Source of the DNA: Megalobrama amblycephala
Lineage: Eukaryota > Chordata > Actinopteri > Cypriniformes > Xenocyprididae
Direction of reading: 5' to 3'
DNA: 64,000 bases
Assembly: GCF_018812025.1 (NCBI RefSeq)
Contig: NC_063049.1
Location: 6,919,513-6,983,512, forward strand
A program made the translations under genes and the position numbers. Within the stretch, counting starts at the first letter, position 1, and each line of letters begins with the position of its first letter. Below, in pieces: positions 1 through 49,135 of the stretch. The notes under the pieces were generated by a model. It had not been told where the DNA came from, searched no databases, and saw only the letters and a list, made by a program, of their open reading frames with translations.

Positions 1-288
1 AATGCTGTTCTTTTGAACTTTCTATTCATCAAGGAATCCTGAAAAAAAAAGTACACAACTGTTTTCAACATCGAGTAATGATGCTGAAAATTCAGCTTTG
101 CCATCACAGGAATAAATTACTTTGTAAAATATATTCGAACAGAAAACAGTTATTTTAAATTGTAATAATTTTTCACAATATTACTGTTTTTACTGTATTT
201 TTAATTAAATAAATTAAGCCTTGGTGAGCAGACAAAACTTCTTTTAAAAACATTAAAAATCGTACTGATCCCAAACTTTTGAGCGGTA

Positions 289-292
<4 letters not shown>
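1..292 (+). mobile_element. TIR element of the ACTACCGTTCAAAAGTTTGG family, 3' portion
   Basis: It ends in ccaaacttttgagcggtagtgt, the complement of the family's start. Interior words (gttttcaacat, gatgctgaaaattcagctttg, ccttggtgagcag) recur in seven other copies in the window. The 5' end is cut by the window edge. Confidence 0.75.

Positions 293-352
<60 letters not shown>
289..352. repeat. (TG)n(TA)n microsatellite
   Basis: About 60 bases of alternating TG then TA between two transposon remnants. Confidence 0.95.
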
Positions 353-356
<4 letters not shown>

Positions 357-588
357 GATATTTTGAAGAATATGTGTAACCAAACAGTTGATGGACCCCA
401 TTGACGTCCATAGTATGGGGGGGAAAAAAATTACTAAGTCAGTGGGGTCCATCAACTGTTTGGATACCGACATTCTTCAAAATATCTTCTTTTGTGTTCA
501 GCAGAAGAAAGAAACTCATACAGGTTTGGAACAACTTGAGGGTGAATAAATGATGACAAAATTTAAATTTTTGGGTGAACTATCCCTT
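353..588. mobile_element. 3' part of a TTAA-type MITE with internal hairpin
   Basis: It ends in gggtgaactatccct followed by TTAA, the right end of the family that is complete at 28057-28835. Bases about 353-400 and 440-487 form a hairpin with arms of about 47 bases (gttgatggacccca pairs with ggggtccatcaac). The left terminus is replaced by the TA repeat. Confidence 0.6.
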
Positions 589-932
589 TAAAAAATAAAG
601 TCATTCTATATGCGTGATTTCAGTTGGAAAAATGCTAACTTTATTTGCAAATGTTTAGGGGTGGACAAATTTAAATTTGTATCAAATTATTCACAATTAA
701 CAATTAAATGAATTAAAAATAAATACTTTTACATCACTTTTTGGGAAAAAAAAAAAATCTTTGGTTGGTAACATCATGTATCACAATATACACATTCTTA
801 TGGAAACATAATTAAAAAGTACTGACAAAATAATGGTCTTTATGATAAAGTAATTTAAAACCCATCAAAATTTATTTTATTTTGATTATAGATTTTTTTT
901 TTATTAAAATAATGGAGTAAAACAGCTTTTAA

Positions 933-1668
933 AGGTAAAATATGTAAAATATTTGCAGTAAAATATCCAAAAACCACTAGGCTAGTGTTATATATTTTGT
1001 CCAGCTGAGTACTAACAATATCTCTAATGTTTTCAACTACTTGTAAATCATGAGAAAATTCCCATTCTAAACAGTGACACGGGGCAGTGCAGTCGCCTGT
1101 CAATGACATCAGTTACCCTTTGTTACCGCCTTTACTGACGTAGAAACCACATGACAACAGTGTCGTGGACAAATGCGGAAGTAGTGTCTAGCGTCCAGCA
1201 AACCACTAGCTTGCTTCAAGCAGTTCCTTATTTACTTCTTGCACGTTTTATGGTGGATTGTGTTACTTATTTATGGAACATAATTACTGTTTACCATCTG
1301 CCGCTGGTTCTGTCGACAAGGACAGCTCCTGTAAACTCATGACCGGAAAAGCGGAAGCGGCGCCGGCGACTGTGTCATAATAAAAGTCCCACTGCTCGTG
1401 AGGCGTGTGTTGATCAATCGCTCCAGCTCCTCGTTCAGCTCCCGCAACACTCGGTCCTGTTCTGCTTCATACTACAGTAACGTTAATAATCGCATCCACG
1501 AACATTAGTTCTTCCAGACTCCAATCCCTATTCTTTTGCACCGTCCGTTGAGATGGAGACCACATGTCCCAAGTTTCCGCTCTAAAACTTGGCGTCATCA
1601 AACTACGCCTTTGTTTTGAATAGGCTTCTAGCGACCTCTAGCGGAAAAAAATATCACAAATTGCACCT
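933..1668 (-). mobile_element. TTAA-flanked element, 736 bp
   Basis: TTAA at 929-932 and 1669-1672. The ends are AGGTAAAATATGTAA and the inverted ttgcacct. It is the opposite-strand copy of 5897-6923; both share a GC-rich core (ctcatgaccggaaaagcggaagcg at about 1337). TTAA duplications suggest piggyBac-type mobilisation. No transposase was seen. Confidence 0.7.
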
Positions 1669-2184
1669 TTAAATAAATAAATAAATAAATACTATACTGT
1701 TTTATACAGAATACTATGCTGTTGTTATACTATAGTATACTGTGCGTAACTGCGATAGAAACGATACTCAAACATTTACACTGGTTATGTCATAGTAATA
1801 TGAAGCAATGTTGTTTAAGCGATGAATCCACCAGAATCTCAGGCACATTACATGAGTAGAGCAAAAAATCAAGCAGATTTCTCAGTTTGAGACTGCTGAG
1901 AGTTTGGACAGTATTTGCAGTTATTGATAAATTTCTCGTAAATTAAAAAAATATATTATTTTATTAATTGAAGGTATATTAATATAATTTGATCATTTTT
2001 CTTACAAAAACTTTAACGGGGTTGAGTGCTTGATGAATGCAGGCAACACTACAATTTGTGTCAAAATTGAGTAAATGCTGTAGGAGGGTTCCTATGGAAG
2101 CAAACGGAGTCAGATTGCTGTTTTTGTTCTTTGGGAACAATAGTTAATCATAATAATTGGTTCACTCTGTTTCGTTTGTGTCAG

Positions 2185-39565
<37,381 letters not shown>

Positions 39566-40960
39566 TCGTCATGGAAACCAGCACTATTCCGGAGATCTCC
39601 GAAAGCTGTAATCATCTCTCTCTTTGGAAATGAAATGATTTCTGTCTGCAAACCTTTGATTCTGCCTTTTGTTTGGAACGAAAATATGAAACATTGACTG
39701 TAGGTGCGATTCATAGTGCGAGAGCAGAAGGCCTCCCAGTCACCCCACAACCAGAAGCCTTAACATTCGCATGCAAAAAAAAAAAAAAACTAAATAAAAC
39801 CATAATGAATGTTTCTGTTTCTATCCAGGTATTTCTAAGTGTGCTAAACTCTCAGCTCATTATGCACAGCCAAATATGAACCATTTACACCAATGCATCT
39901 CATTAAACCTGTGTCTGGCTCATAGTTCAGCCCCAAAATTAAAATTTACATGCATAAAATGAAGCTTTTTTATAGATTGTTTTCTTGATCGTTAAGCACA
40001 TTTTCCCCTCCAAGTCTCAGTTTAAAGCAAAATGAAATGTTTCAAGTATTAGATTTACTGCCTGAAATTTACACAGATTTGAGTAAAGCAAATTCTGTAT
40101 TACAGGTTTTATATTTTAATACAGTAAAAATGGGGTGGGTGAGAGAGTGTGCTTAAATGGTAGATTTGTCATTTAGTTACAAATGTCCTCGTTTTCTTTT
40201 GATTTTGGGGTTGAAATATGACAAATGAAATATCTTTGAGAGGTTTTGTAAGATTCACCCTAACATCTTTACTGTTCTCACTACTTGTAAACGTTGTATT
40301 CTTTCGAACTAGATGACAGACCTAGAGAAATCTAGAGCTCTAGTTCTTGTAGATCGTTTCAGTGGTTCAGCATCACGTATTGAGTTTGCTGGAGATTTCT
40401 GCTGTCTAGATGTGGACCAAATGCTGGAGTAATTTGTGACTTTCAAGCTCTTGTGTTTTGTTTTTGCTCCTGTTAAAGATTGATCTTGTTCCTCTCCACC
40501 TCAGCAGAGGCACAATCATGTATTTATTATACATATCAATATACTGGGTTCATTTTCTGAATTAACTCTTTTAGAGATCAAGGTCTTCCTCTTCCAGTGC
40601 TCCACATCTGTTTGAAACGCTAACAGTACCTTTTGCAGAACCTCTTTGAATGTCTTTGTATATCTGAATACTTTTTCTAAGCCAAAACTTTGGTAAAAAT
40701 CTCCTGATTTACCTCAATCAGTTTGAAGTCATCAGTCTTTCCTGTAGTATTCTCGAGCAGAAAGTAGTTTTATGAGGATTTCAAAACGTTGCTTCCAACA
40801 GCGTTCCTCATGTTTAAGTGAATGTCCAATAATTTCTGCATTTGAAAAGAACAATTGTGATTTATTTCAGTAAATGACAATACAATAATAAAATGCATTT
40901 AAACAAATTCCTGAAGTTTGTTTATGCCTTTTTGTGTGTGTGAAATAAAACATTTAAATA
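39566..40960 (+). other. dync1i2: dync1i2 3' UTR
   Basis: AT-rich sequence after the stop, with no recognised transposon. AATAAA occurs at 39793-39798, 40887-40892 and 40944-40949, so a short and a long 3' end are possible. The end of about 40.91-40.97 kb is inferred from the last two signals. Confidence 0.65.
40887..40949 (+). terminator. Probable dync1i2 poly(A) signals
   Basis: Two AATAAA hexamers at 40887 and 40944 are followed within about 30-60 bases by T/GT-rich sequence. This is the likeliest cleavage region of the long transcript. A third hexamer at 39793, just after an A-run, could give a much shorter UTR. Confidence 0.55.
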
Positions 40961-41309
40961 CATATACAATATGATTACAGAGTCATGTGCTTTGGCCATT
41001 ATTTAACTTTTTGCTCACAAAAGGTCTGATTAACCATTCATATGAAAAAATGTCCATGTTTATTTACTGTCAACCAAGAAGTATATGATATTAGTATATG
41101 TCCAAATATTTTTTATATTTAGTTTATAGTTAACAAATGATTATAACATTATAATATGATGTTTCATATAATATGAAAGCTTTTAAAACAGAGGCAGGAT
41201 TCTTCTTCCCGCACAACAACATCAAATATGTACAGTAATGATTGTGGAAGCCACAGTGTAATGATGATCCTCCACAGCAGAAAATAAACAGAAGTACACT
41301 TCATGAAAT

Positions 41310-41812
41310 ACACTACCGTTCAAAAGTTTGGGGTCAGCAAGTTGTTTTTATTGTTTACTTAATTTATTTTATTCAGCAAGGATGCATTAAATCAATCAAA
41401 AGTGACAGTAAAAACATTTATAATGTGACAAAAGATTTGTATTTCACATAAATACTGTTCTTTTAAACTTTCTATTCATCAAAGAATCCTGGGGGGAAAA
41501 CATATCATGGTTTCCACAAAAATATGAAGCAGCACAACTGTTTTCAACATAAATAATAATCAGAAATGTTTCTTGAGCATCAAATCATCATATTAGAATG
41601 ATTTCTGAAGGATCACGTGACACTGAAGACTGGAGTAATGCTGAAAATCAGCTTTGATCACAGGAATAAGTTACATTTTAACATGTATTCACATGTTAAA
41701 ACAGTTCTTTTGAATTATAATATTTCACAAATCAATGCAGCCTTGGTTAGCAGAACAGATCCTTTCAAAGACATTCAACAAATCTGACAGACCCCAAACA
41801 TTTGAATGGTCT
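41310..41812 (+). mobile_element. TIR element of the ACTACCGTTCAAAAG family, near full length
   Basis: Starts cactaccgttcaaaagtttgggg and ends ccccaaacatttgaatggt, with the whole family interior. The best reference copy in the window. Confidence 0.82.
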
Positions 41813-41994
41813 TTTTCACAGCAATGAGCACAGGGAAAAGAGGAACAGTCGAAATGGATATCTACACATTAATGTTAAAACAGGTGGTTTTTGTGATGTA
41901 AAAAATTAAAAAATGAAACTTTTATCTGAACTTTTACAATGTCACTGAAAACCAAAGTGACACAAAAATTAAAACTTAAAATAATCTAAATGGG

Positions 41995-42385
41995 TGTTTT
42001 ATAATTAATAAGAAGACAATGAGAAAAGTGGTCAGAGAGACTGTCAAGACGAGGCCTACAAAAACATTAAAGGAGCTGCAGCTCTTTCTGGCAGATACTG
42101 GTTGCTCCCTACATGTGCAGGGTGGCAAGACACAATCCTTTTCTGACTAAAAGCAAATATCCAGTCTACCAAAACCATGTGGATAAATGTGTTATGATCT
42201 GATGAGACCAAGATTGAACTTTTTAGCCAAAATTGTAAAAGGTATGTTTGGCGCATGAACAACACAACACACCACCCCACCCAAACAACACCATACCCAC
42301 AGTGAAGCCTGGTGGTGCAGCATAAAGCATTTGGGCTGCTTTTCTTCAGCAGGAACTGGGGCTTTATGCTGCCTGGAAATTTGAT
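41995..42385 (+). pseudogene. Tc1-like transposon relic (transposase middle part)
   Basis: On the + strand the words gaggcctacaaaaacattaaaggagctgcagc, tgatgagaccaagattgaac, ggtatgtttggcgc, acaccatacccacagtgaagc and ttcttcagcaggaactgggg (in segments) follow the fish Tc1 transposase gene in order. Stops and frameshifts are many and no TIRs were found. Confidence 0.8.
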
Positions 42386-42694
42386 AATTCCCACTTCTGA
42401 AGTCGTGATTACGAGCTCATCGCATTCAAGTTTCGAAATAGGGCGTTCGTGTGCAATTTTTTCTTAGGAAACTCGTATTTACGATAATTCCGAGTGCATG
42501 TGAAGGTGGAGGGAATCGTGAATAGCTCCAAGTACAGTCGATTTTGGCACAGAACGTGGATAGAATACACGGCTGATTTTGAATGTCCATGTCAATGGAA
42601 AAACTCAACATCTACCAGCAAGGACTATCTGGACCAGGCTAACCAGTCAAACCTCGATTAGAGAGACACCGTCCTCAACAAAACAAACAAAACA

Positions 42695-42742
42695 ATCTCT
42701 GCGCAGAAGGTCACTGGAGTTACAGCAGACTGTGGAGATGAT
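42695..42742 (-). pseudogene. slc25a12: slc25a12-like relic: SSPQxxVTxVT fragment
   Basis: After a good-looking acceptor (tttcttcactcag, - strand) the frame reads SSPQSAVTPVTFCAE, matching the family's SSPQFGVTLVTYELL in the last transmembrane helix. It lies 3' of the previous fragment, as expected. F, G, L and Y are replaced, and similarity stops where an old repeat begins. Confidence 0.75.
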
Positions 42743-42888
42743 CTGAGTGAAGAAACAAGAGCAGGGATTGTGTCCAAATGCAATCTCACACACATCTTTC
42801 AGACCGCAATTAGAGGAATCCTGGAAGGCTTTTTCTACAACTGTGAAACCTCTCATTTTACCATAGCGAGACATAGCAGGTGTGTGTT

Positions 42889-43049
42889 TGTAGCTCCTGG
42901 CCCCTCCGCAGAACTCTGAAGCTCCTCTGTCACTATTTTCCTGAAGCAGTCAATCACACCGTTGTATGCTGTCTGGCCCGATCGGACGGCCACCTGCATG
43001 CACGTTTTGATGACATCAGCAGGGGTCACAGGCGAGGCAGCAGGAACAA
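42889..43049 (-). pseudogene. slc25a12: Decayed exon of a mitochondrial aspartate/glutamate carrier (slc25a12-like)
   Basis: The - strand reads [20 protein letters not shown], then [20 protein letters not shown]. This matches the last carrier repeat of aralar/citrin, whose family sequence reads about [20 protein letters not shown] and continues [19 protein letters not shown]. An acceptor-like tatag precedes it. The carrier signature Px[DE]xx[KR]x[KR] keeps P, D and K but its Arg is Cys (CG to TG). After the two Glu codons (42921-42926) the frame shifts, the expected LWKGxxAR segment is scrambled and no GT donor is seen. The enzyme exchanges aspartate for glutamate across the inner mitochondrial membrane. 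slc25a13 is an alternative parent, but the dync1i2 neighbour favours slc25a12. Confidence 0.85.
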
Positions 43050-43434
43050 CTATACAACAAATGTATTACAATGCAAAAAAGCTCCATCATAATGCCTGCA
43101 GAAGAATTTCCGTCCCATCCTGCTATGCGAGATTCAAAAAGAGTGTAAAGCATCTACATAACACTGACAGCAATTTAAAAAAGGTGAGCTGCAATCCAAA
43201 AGTCCTTTTCCTCGAACCAGAGGGCATCATGACTGATGCATTCATGTTCAGATGTTGTCTAGGCTTCATCTGAAATGGAATATCTATGAGACATTATCCA
43301 ACACAGTGATATTTATGGTTTTATGTAGTCCATATGTAGGTGTGGGTCATTCCCAGGTGCCTCATTTATGTCCCCTTGACTCATGATTTTATTAAAGGAT
43401 TATTGAAAGGAATCGCATTTGATAGACTTGATTA

Positions 43435-43575
43435 TGGCTGCTGAAAATTCAGCTTTGTTATCACAGGAATAAACTACATGTTCACTGTATTTTTTTATCA
43501 AATTCAGCCTTGGTGAGCAAGAGATTTTTTCATAAAAATTAAAATCTTACTGACACCAAAAGTTTCAATAGTAAT
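43435..43575 (+). mobile_element. ACTACCGTTCAAAAG family fragment
   Basis: gctgaaaattcagctttg, atcacaggaataaactac and cagccttggtgagcaag in family order; only the right part remains. Confidence 0.65.
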
Positions 43576-44313
43576 GTATATTCTGCTTTTATTTAAATGT
43601 ACTATATGTGTCTATTTTTTCTGAAATGCTTTGTATTTGTACCTGTACTTTCTGTTCAAACCATAACCATTTTGAATCTATCAGGGTTTGCACTAACCTT
43701 GTTTATACATACATACCTTATGCTTCATGTAAATATCCATCCATCCATTTGTCTGTTTGTATAGCGTGATTATAATTTATTTGCTGGTAAAATATAAGAA
43801 ATGTATATAAATATATAACAATGTAAAAAGCATATATTATATTAATTTTATATAAGTTTATAAAATAATTAACACTAATTAGAACCAGCTAAGTAATGAC
43901 ATTTTAATAAAGTTTAATGCATTGCCATGGCAACAGTGTTTAAGATATCAAGAATCCTTTCACAGGTCTACACCTGCAGTCTTTTGATATTATACTAATT
44001 AAGTTTGAAGCAAATCAGGTAAAAATAAGCTGGTGGCACTGTGACTTTGACTCACAACAGTCACATCCATGTGATCGGACTCATATATGTATGAAGATTT
44101 CAGATGCAAAAGCCTCTAAGTCCATTTGATGTTTTTCTTTAAAATTAACATTTTTATCAGGCTCCTTTAGGTTTCTAAGTATTGCCATTTCTGATTTGGC
44201 TGAGGCTGAGATTTAGCAGGTTTGAAGTGAAAGAATTTGATGAACGTATACTATGTGCGGAGGGCATTTTCTCAGTATCGTTATCTCCTTTTTGACCAAG
44301 ATGGCTATATACC

Positions 44314-44352
<39 letters not shown>
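44314..44352. repeat. (TA)n microsatellite
   Basis: About 39 bases of TA just left of a TTAA element. Confidence 0.95.
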
Positions 44353-44357
<5 letters not shown>

Positions 44358-44372
44358 CATTTACTCATTTAA

Positions 44373-45311
44373 AGGTGCCCTAGAATTAAAAATGTAATTT
44401 ATCTTGGCATATAACAAGAGTTCAGTACGTGGAAATGACATACAGTGAGTCTCAAACACCGTTGTTTCCTCCTTCTTAAATAAATCTCATTTGTTTAAAA
44501 GACCTCCGAAGAACAGGCAAATCTCAACATAACACCGACTGTTACGTAACAGTTGGGATCATTAATATGTATGCCCCCAATATTTGCATATTCCAGCTCA
44601 TGAAAGCATTAGACAAGGGCAGCCAGTATTAACGTCTGGATCTGTGCACAGCTGAATCATCAGGCTAGGTAAGCAAGCAAGGACAATAGCAAAAAATGGC
44701 AGATGGAGCAATAATAACTGACATTATCCATGATATCATGATATTTGTAGTGATATTTGTAAATTGTCTTTCTAAATGTTTCGTTAGCATGTTGCTAATG
44801 TACTGTTAAATGGGGTTAAAGTTACCATCGTTTCTTACTGTATTCACGGAGACAAGACTGTCGTTATTTTCATGTTTTAAACACTTGCAGTCTGTATAAT
44901 TCATAAACACAACTTCATTCTTTATAAATCTCTCCAAGAGTGTGTAATGTTAGCTTTAGCCACGGAGCACTATCAAACTCATTCAGAACCAAATGTAAAC
45001 ATCCAAATAAATACCATACTTACGCGATTAGACATGTTGCATGACGAACACTTTGTAAAGATCCATTTTGAGGGTTATATTAGCTGTGTGAACTTTGTTT
45101 ATGCACTGTTTAAGGCAAGCGCGAGCTCTGTGGGCGGGGAGCGTGAGAATTTAAAGGGGCCGCAGAGCATAAATCGGCTCATGTTTAATGATGCCCCAAA
45201 ATAGGCAGTTAAAAAAAATTAATAAAAAAAATCTATGGGGTATTTTGAGTTAAAACTTCACAGGCACATTCAGACTTATATTATCTTTTAAAAAGACATT
45301 CTACGACACCT
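44373..45311. mobile_element. TTAA-flanked element, 939 bp (copy 1)
   Basis: TTAA at 44369-44372 and 45312-45315. The ends AGGTGCCCTAGAA and ttctacgacacct are inverted. Same family and orientation as 49136-50014; no transposase seen. Confidence 0.82.
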
Positions 45312-45349
45312 TTAAATTGATGTCTTATTTTCGTAGGCCAGCCCATAAT

Positions 45350-45725
45350 TTTTCATCATAATCTTCAATCTTCAAGCTGAATGAAGGCTATAAACTAACT
45401 ACACCACGGTCACATGACTTCAATGTCACCAACAGTAGTTTTCCAACAACTCTTTTATGAGAAAAGAAAACATTTTCCCTGAAAGTTTAAGTTAGAATAG
45501 TTTGCAAGAGCATGATTATAAACACAATAAGGCTGTGAAAGTGGACTTCTGAGTAGGTGAGTTTACCTGTTCGGCTGATGTCGTTTAATTTAGCCGCTTG
45601 TTAGCAACTGCCTTTTTCAAGCCAAGCAAAAGCTTTAAAAATCAGAAGGGTGTATTACTGATGTATTTTATGTTGTAGAATAAAACATAAAAATATCTTG
45701 AGATTATGTTAGCCACAGACATATT
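45350..45725. repeat. Dispersed repeat, copy B
   Basis: Paralogue of 4640-5095 in the same orientation (ctataaactaactacaccacggtcacatgacttc; tattactgatgtattttatg). Confidence 0.6.
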
Positions 45726-45917
45726 TCACCAAAAACCCATTAAAAAACCCACTGACTTCAGGACGGTGGCACCAGAAATCCAAAAGCAGTTGAGATCCAC
45801 TGTATAATCTAACCTTTTTGGAGTGCTAAATGTTTGTTTAAAACATTCCTTATTCAAACGCTGAGCATTTTTCCACTATAGTCTAAAAAGAGGGACTAAT
45901 GTACTACTAATACACAC

Positions 45918-46081
45918 CTGTTGAAATCAACTCCGTGTCTCACTTTAGTCTCACAGGGAAACTCCAGACTCGCTTTGGAAATCCCTTTAATGATCTTTAT
46001 CGAGAAGTTCCCATATGGTTTCAGTTCTGCTGAATTCTCCTTTACGAATACGTTAATATCAGAAACCTCAAGTCTGCTCAT
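45918..46081 (-). other. Unrecognised exon-like open segment
   Basis: On the - strand an acceptor (attcgcag) directly precedes an ATG at 46081. The frame stays open for 54 codons (SRLEVSDINVFVKENSAELK ... ETKVRHGVDFNR) and ends at a good donor (AACAG/gtgtgt). Composition is protein-like and no repeat was recognised inside. I do not recognise the protein and it is not aspartate/glutamate carrier sequence. It could be an exon of an unannotated - strand gene, a relic, or chance. Confidence 0.35.
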
Positions 46082-46089
46082 CTGCGAAT

Positions 46090-47500
46090 CCTAATGAAAC
46101 CAGCCCACTGATTCAGAGAAAGACAACACCCCAAACAGACACCAGATCCATGGTGCTCAACTAGAATCAGACTGCTCCATCTCAACTCTTTTTAAACCAT
46201 TGTGTTTCAGACAGCACAACTGATCCGGGAACAGCACTGTGAGGTTTTATGAGTGTAATTGTAGAAGGGCAGTGGAATAAGTCTGTGGTTAAACTCAAAA
46301 TGAATCCAAACCACGGCAGTATAATTCAAGCAGAGAGAGAAAGACCACTGGCCACAAACACATAAATGCACACACTGAAAAATAATACTGATACCACAAA
46401 CACACACATAACTGTACTTCTCTTACTAAGCTATAGACTCAAATACAAACATCATGATGTGTCTAGAGGTACATATCTTGTTCTAGAGGGGATTTTAACA
46501 TGGACATTTTTTTACAACAGTTAAAAAGAAGTGTGCTTAATTGTACTGAATGTGCACTTCAAATTATTATTATTTACAAAAAAATTGTACTTGCAGATAT
46601 GATATTAATGAAAAAGGTCACTTAAGTATAGCACACTTAGATACACTTTTAAAAAGTGCAGTTAAATTAAGTTTTACTTACAGTACATTTTCAATGATTA
46701 TGTGTTAATAATCTTGTCATGCTTTAAAGAAGTACAATTGTTGTGAGGTGTTGTCTTAACATACTATCTATATATACTTTTTAGAAATTATATTCAAGCA
46801 TAATTTAGTTTATCATAAATGCTTGTCAGTACATTAAGCATTTAACCATATTTCAAAGACAATACATGTCAAAATAGAGGTGAAATTACATCTAAAGATG
46901 TACTTAAGTCCTTCTTAAGTGGGTTAAAAAACACTCTAAATTTCAGCTAATTGCATTTAATATAAATTTAAACTATAAAACATTTTCATTTAATTGCAAC
47001 TCATGAAATTAAGTGCACAAAAATATAACATTCAGTTCACGCCCAAGTATGTTCTTTTAAAATATATTATTTTTCATAATAAGTAATCTTATTAAAAGTG
47101 TCTACACCCATATCCAAAAAATTGTTTGCTCTATACTTAAAGCCAGAATGATAAAAAAGGACATCTGTCAGTTTTTTACTGTTTTGTACTATGAAAATCA
47201 TGGCAGTAACAATTAAACAACATTTATTCAAAGGCATCTGAACTTTCTTTGAATATTTATAGATACCGTAACTCATCTAATTGTCTTCTTTATGAAAACT
47301 AAGCAAAAACAAAAAATATTTAGGGTCCTTTAAAGACTGAATTTGCAGTGATGTATGGGGTTGTTTGGGGTAATCAGATAGGAGGGGGCATTTGAGGTAG
47401 ACAATTTGGCCCCTAATTTTTGTCACATCAGGACTGTGCACCCCAGTAAGTGTTTCTAAATCAGCTACGTAAACCCTAGAACAAAGGTCTCTTTAAGGCG
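46090..47500. other. Stretch without recognised gene
   Basis: AT-rich, with scattered aagtgcactta/taagtg words around 46520-46940. Nothing coding or structured was supported. Confidence 0.35.
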
Positions 47501-47519
47501 TGATGTCACTGTGTCAGAG

Positions 47520-47850
47520 TGACAGAGCAGGCGGAACAAGCGTCCATTCAGAGCAGAAACACAAAGGTCATCCAGGATCAGGGTTGGTGTGAGACGGAGT
47601 CTGGCGGGTCCTGACCTCCAGCAACACCCCCTTTTCTCTTCGCGTCTTCCCCTTCAGGGCTTCGCCTCACTGGGCCCGTGAGCCCAGCTCGCCCCCTCCT
47701 CTCCCCAGAGAGAGCATCCCCTCCGAGTCCCGCCTGGGGCGTCTCGGCCTCTGACTCGGGAGCATCTATCACTGCTCCGGGACCCTAATCAGGGCCAAAG
47801 AGGGGCGGGAGTGACACACAGGGTCGAGTTCTACTCTGTAAACATCCGAA
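47520..47850. other. GC-rich island
   Basis: About 300 bases rich in C and G (ccttcagggcttcgcctcactggg; cctccgagtcccgcctgggg) within AT-rich DNA. An open - strand frame here (47578-47772) has no recognisable domain. Could be a conserved element, a promoter or a relic exon. Confidence 0.3.
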
Positions 47851-48668
47851 CGGTTTCCTTAAAAAGGCTGTAAGACTGTCCGTCAAGATCCGAGAGGTAA
47901 AGCGGGATATCCGCTACTCTAAAAAAAGATCCTATCCGTCATTTGATTCATTAATTACTCCTCTTAACTACCCTAGTGATCTATCAATAGCTCTAATTAG
48001 CCTGTTAGCTTAACTGTGGTGGATGGCTAGAGCACAAGACAGTGCAACAAAAAAAATTAACTGATTCTGCCTTTTGAACAGTAATATTATAGTTTTTGTT
48101 AATATTTTGAATTTGATTTTATTTTTGGTCGTACTTTATTCGATGGTCTGCTTTAGACATTATACTGACTATAAGTAACTTTGTAACTACATGTCAACTA
48201 ACTCTCAATGGCGTATTAGTAGACTGTTAGGTGTTACGGTTTGGGTTAGTAGAATAAGTTGAATGTAAGTTGAATAAGTTCAATGTAAAACCAAACATTG
48301 ACATTAATTAAATGAATTTGTTTCACTCAAATAATAATAATGAAAGTTATTGTACTTAATAGAAAAAAGTTGAGTGAACTCAAAATTTCATTGTAGTAAG
48401 CTGAACTCAATATGATTGAGTTCAGTTGCAGCAGATTTCTAATTCCCAGCATGCTTTGTGTCAGATTGTATAAATAAATGTTGAAATTAAGTGTTATTTT
48501 GTGTTTTTGCACAAGATTAACATCCCATTCAATCCCATTCATTTTCTCCATAAGGGAGAGATTTTTAACAATATTGACTTTTAACAATAAATTATAGTCA
48601 TATAAGGTTGTTAATTGATGGAGTGCTTTTGTTGAAGCCACTAGCCTGCATTATTTCAACTTATTTTT

Positions 48669-48992
48669 TTAAATAATTATGTGTAACATTGAAATTCTTG
48701 GTAAAAACGACATGATTCTGTGACTCAACTGGAGAATCGAAACAAGCATATCGCACCAACAGAACTCTTTAGCACCTGCCCACTCCCATGGAACACCACA
48801 AATGATGTAATAGAGAGTCAGACTACGGTCCAATTCACATACTATCCATTGTAAATAGTATTCCAAATTTGTGTGTCCCAAATCGTAGTATGTTGGAATG
48901 AGTATCCCAAAGTTACCCGGATGGTCTACTATTTCCTGTGGCAGTTCGAAGTGCAGATCCATACAAACTCTAATAGCTAATATTGCCCACAA
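48669..48992 (-). repeat. MITE remnant (actatccattgtaaatagtat)
   Basis: Words such as cacatactatccattgtaaatagtat and cccaaatcgtagtatgttggaatgag resemble an abundant zebrafish interspersed repeat. The open frame across it looks like a repeat translation. Confidence 0.4.
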
Positions 48993-49135
48993 AGATTTGG
49001 TCCAGAACTACAAAAATGAATAAAAGGTGAATAAAAAAAGTTATGATGTGGTCATATTTGGGTAAATATAAGCATAAATGTAAAATGGTTTCTATAGTTT
49101 ATATATGCACAATCAACAACTTCAAAGGTGCCCTA

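Noticed and set aside
1..2184. Searched for the dync1i2 start exon (MSDKSELK...-type coiled coil)
   Set aside because: No Lys/Glu-rich coding stretch with a donor found; the region is repeats, so the exon must lie upstream.
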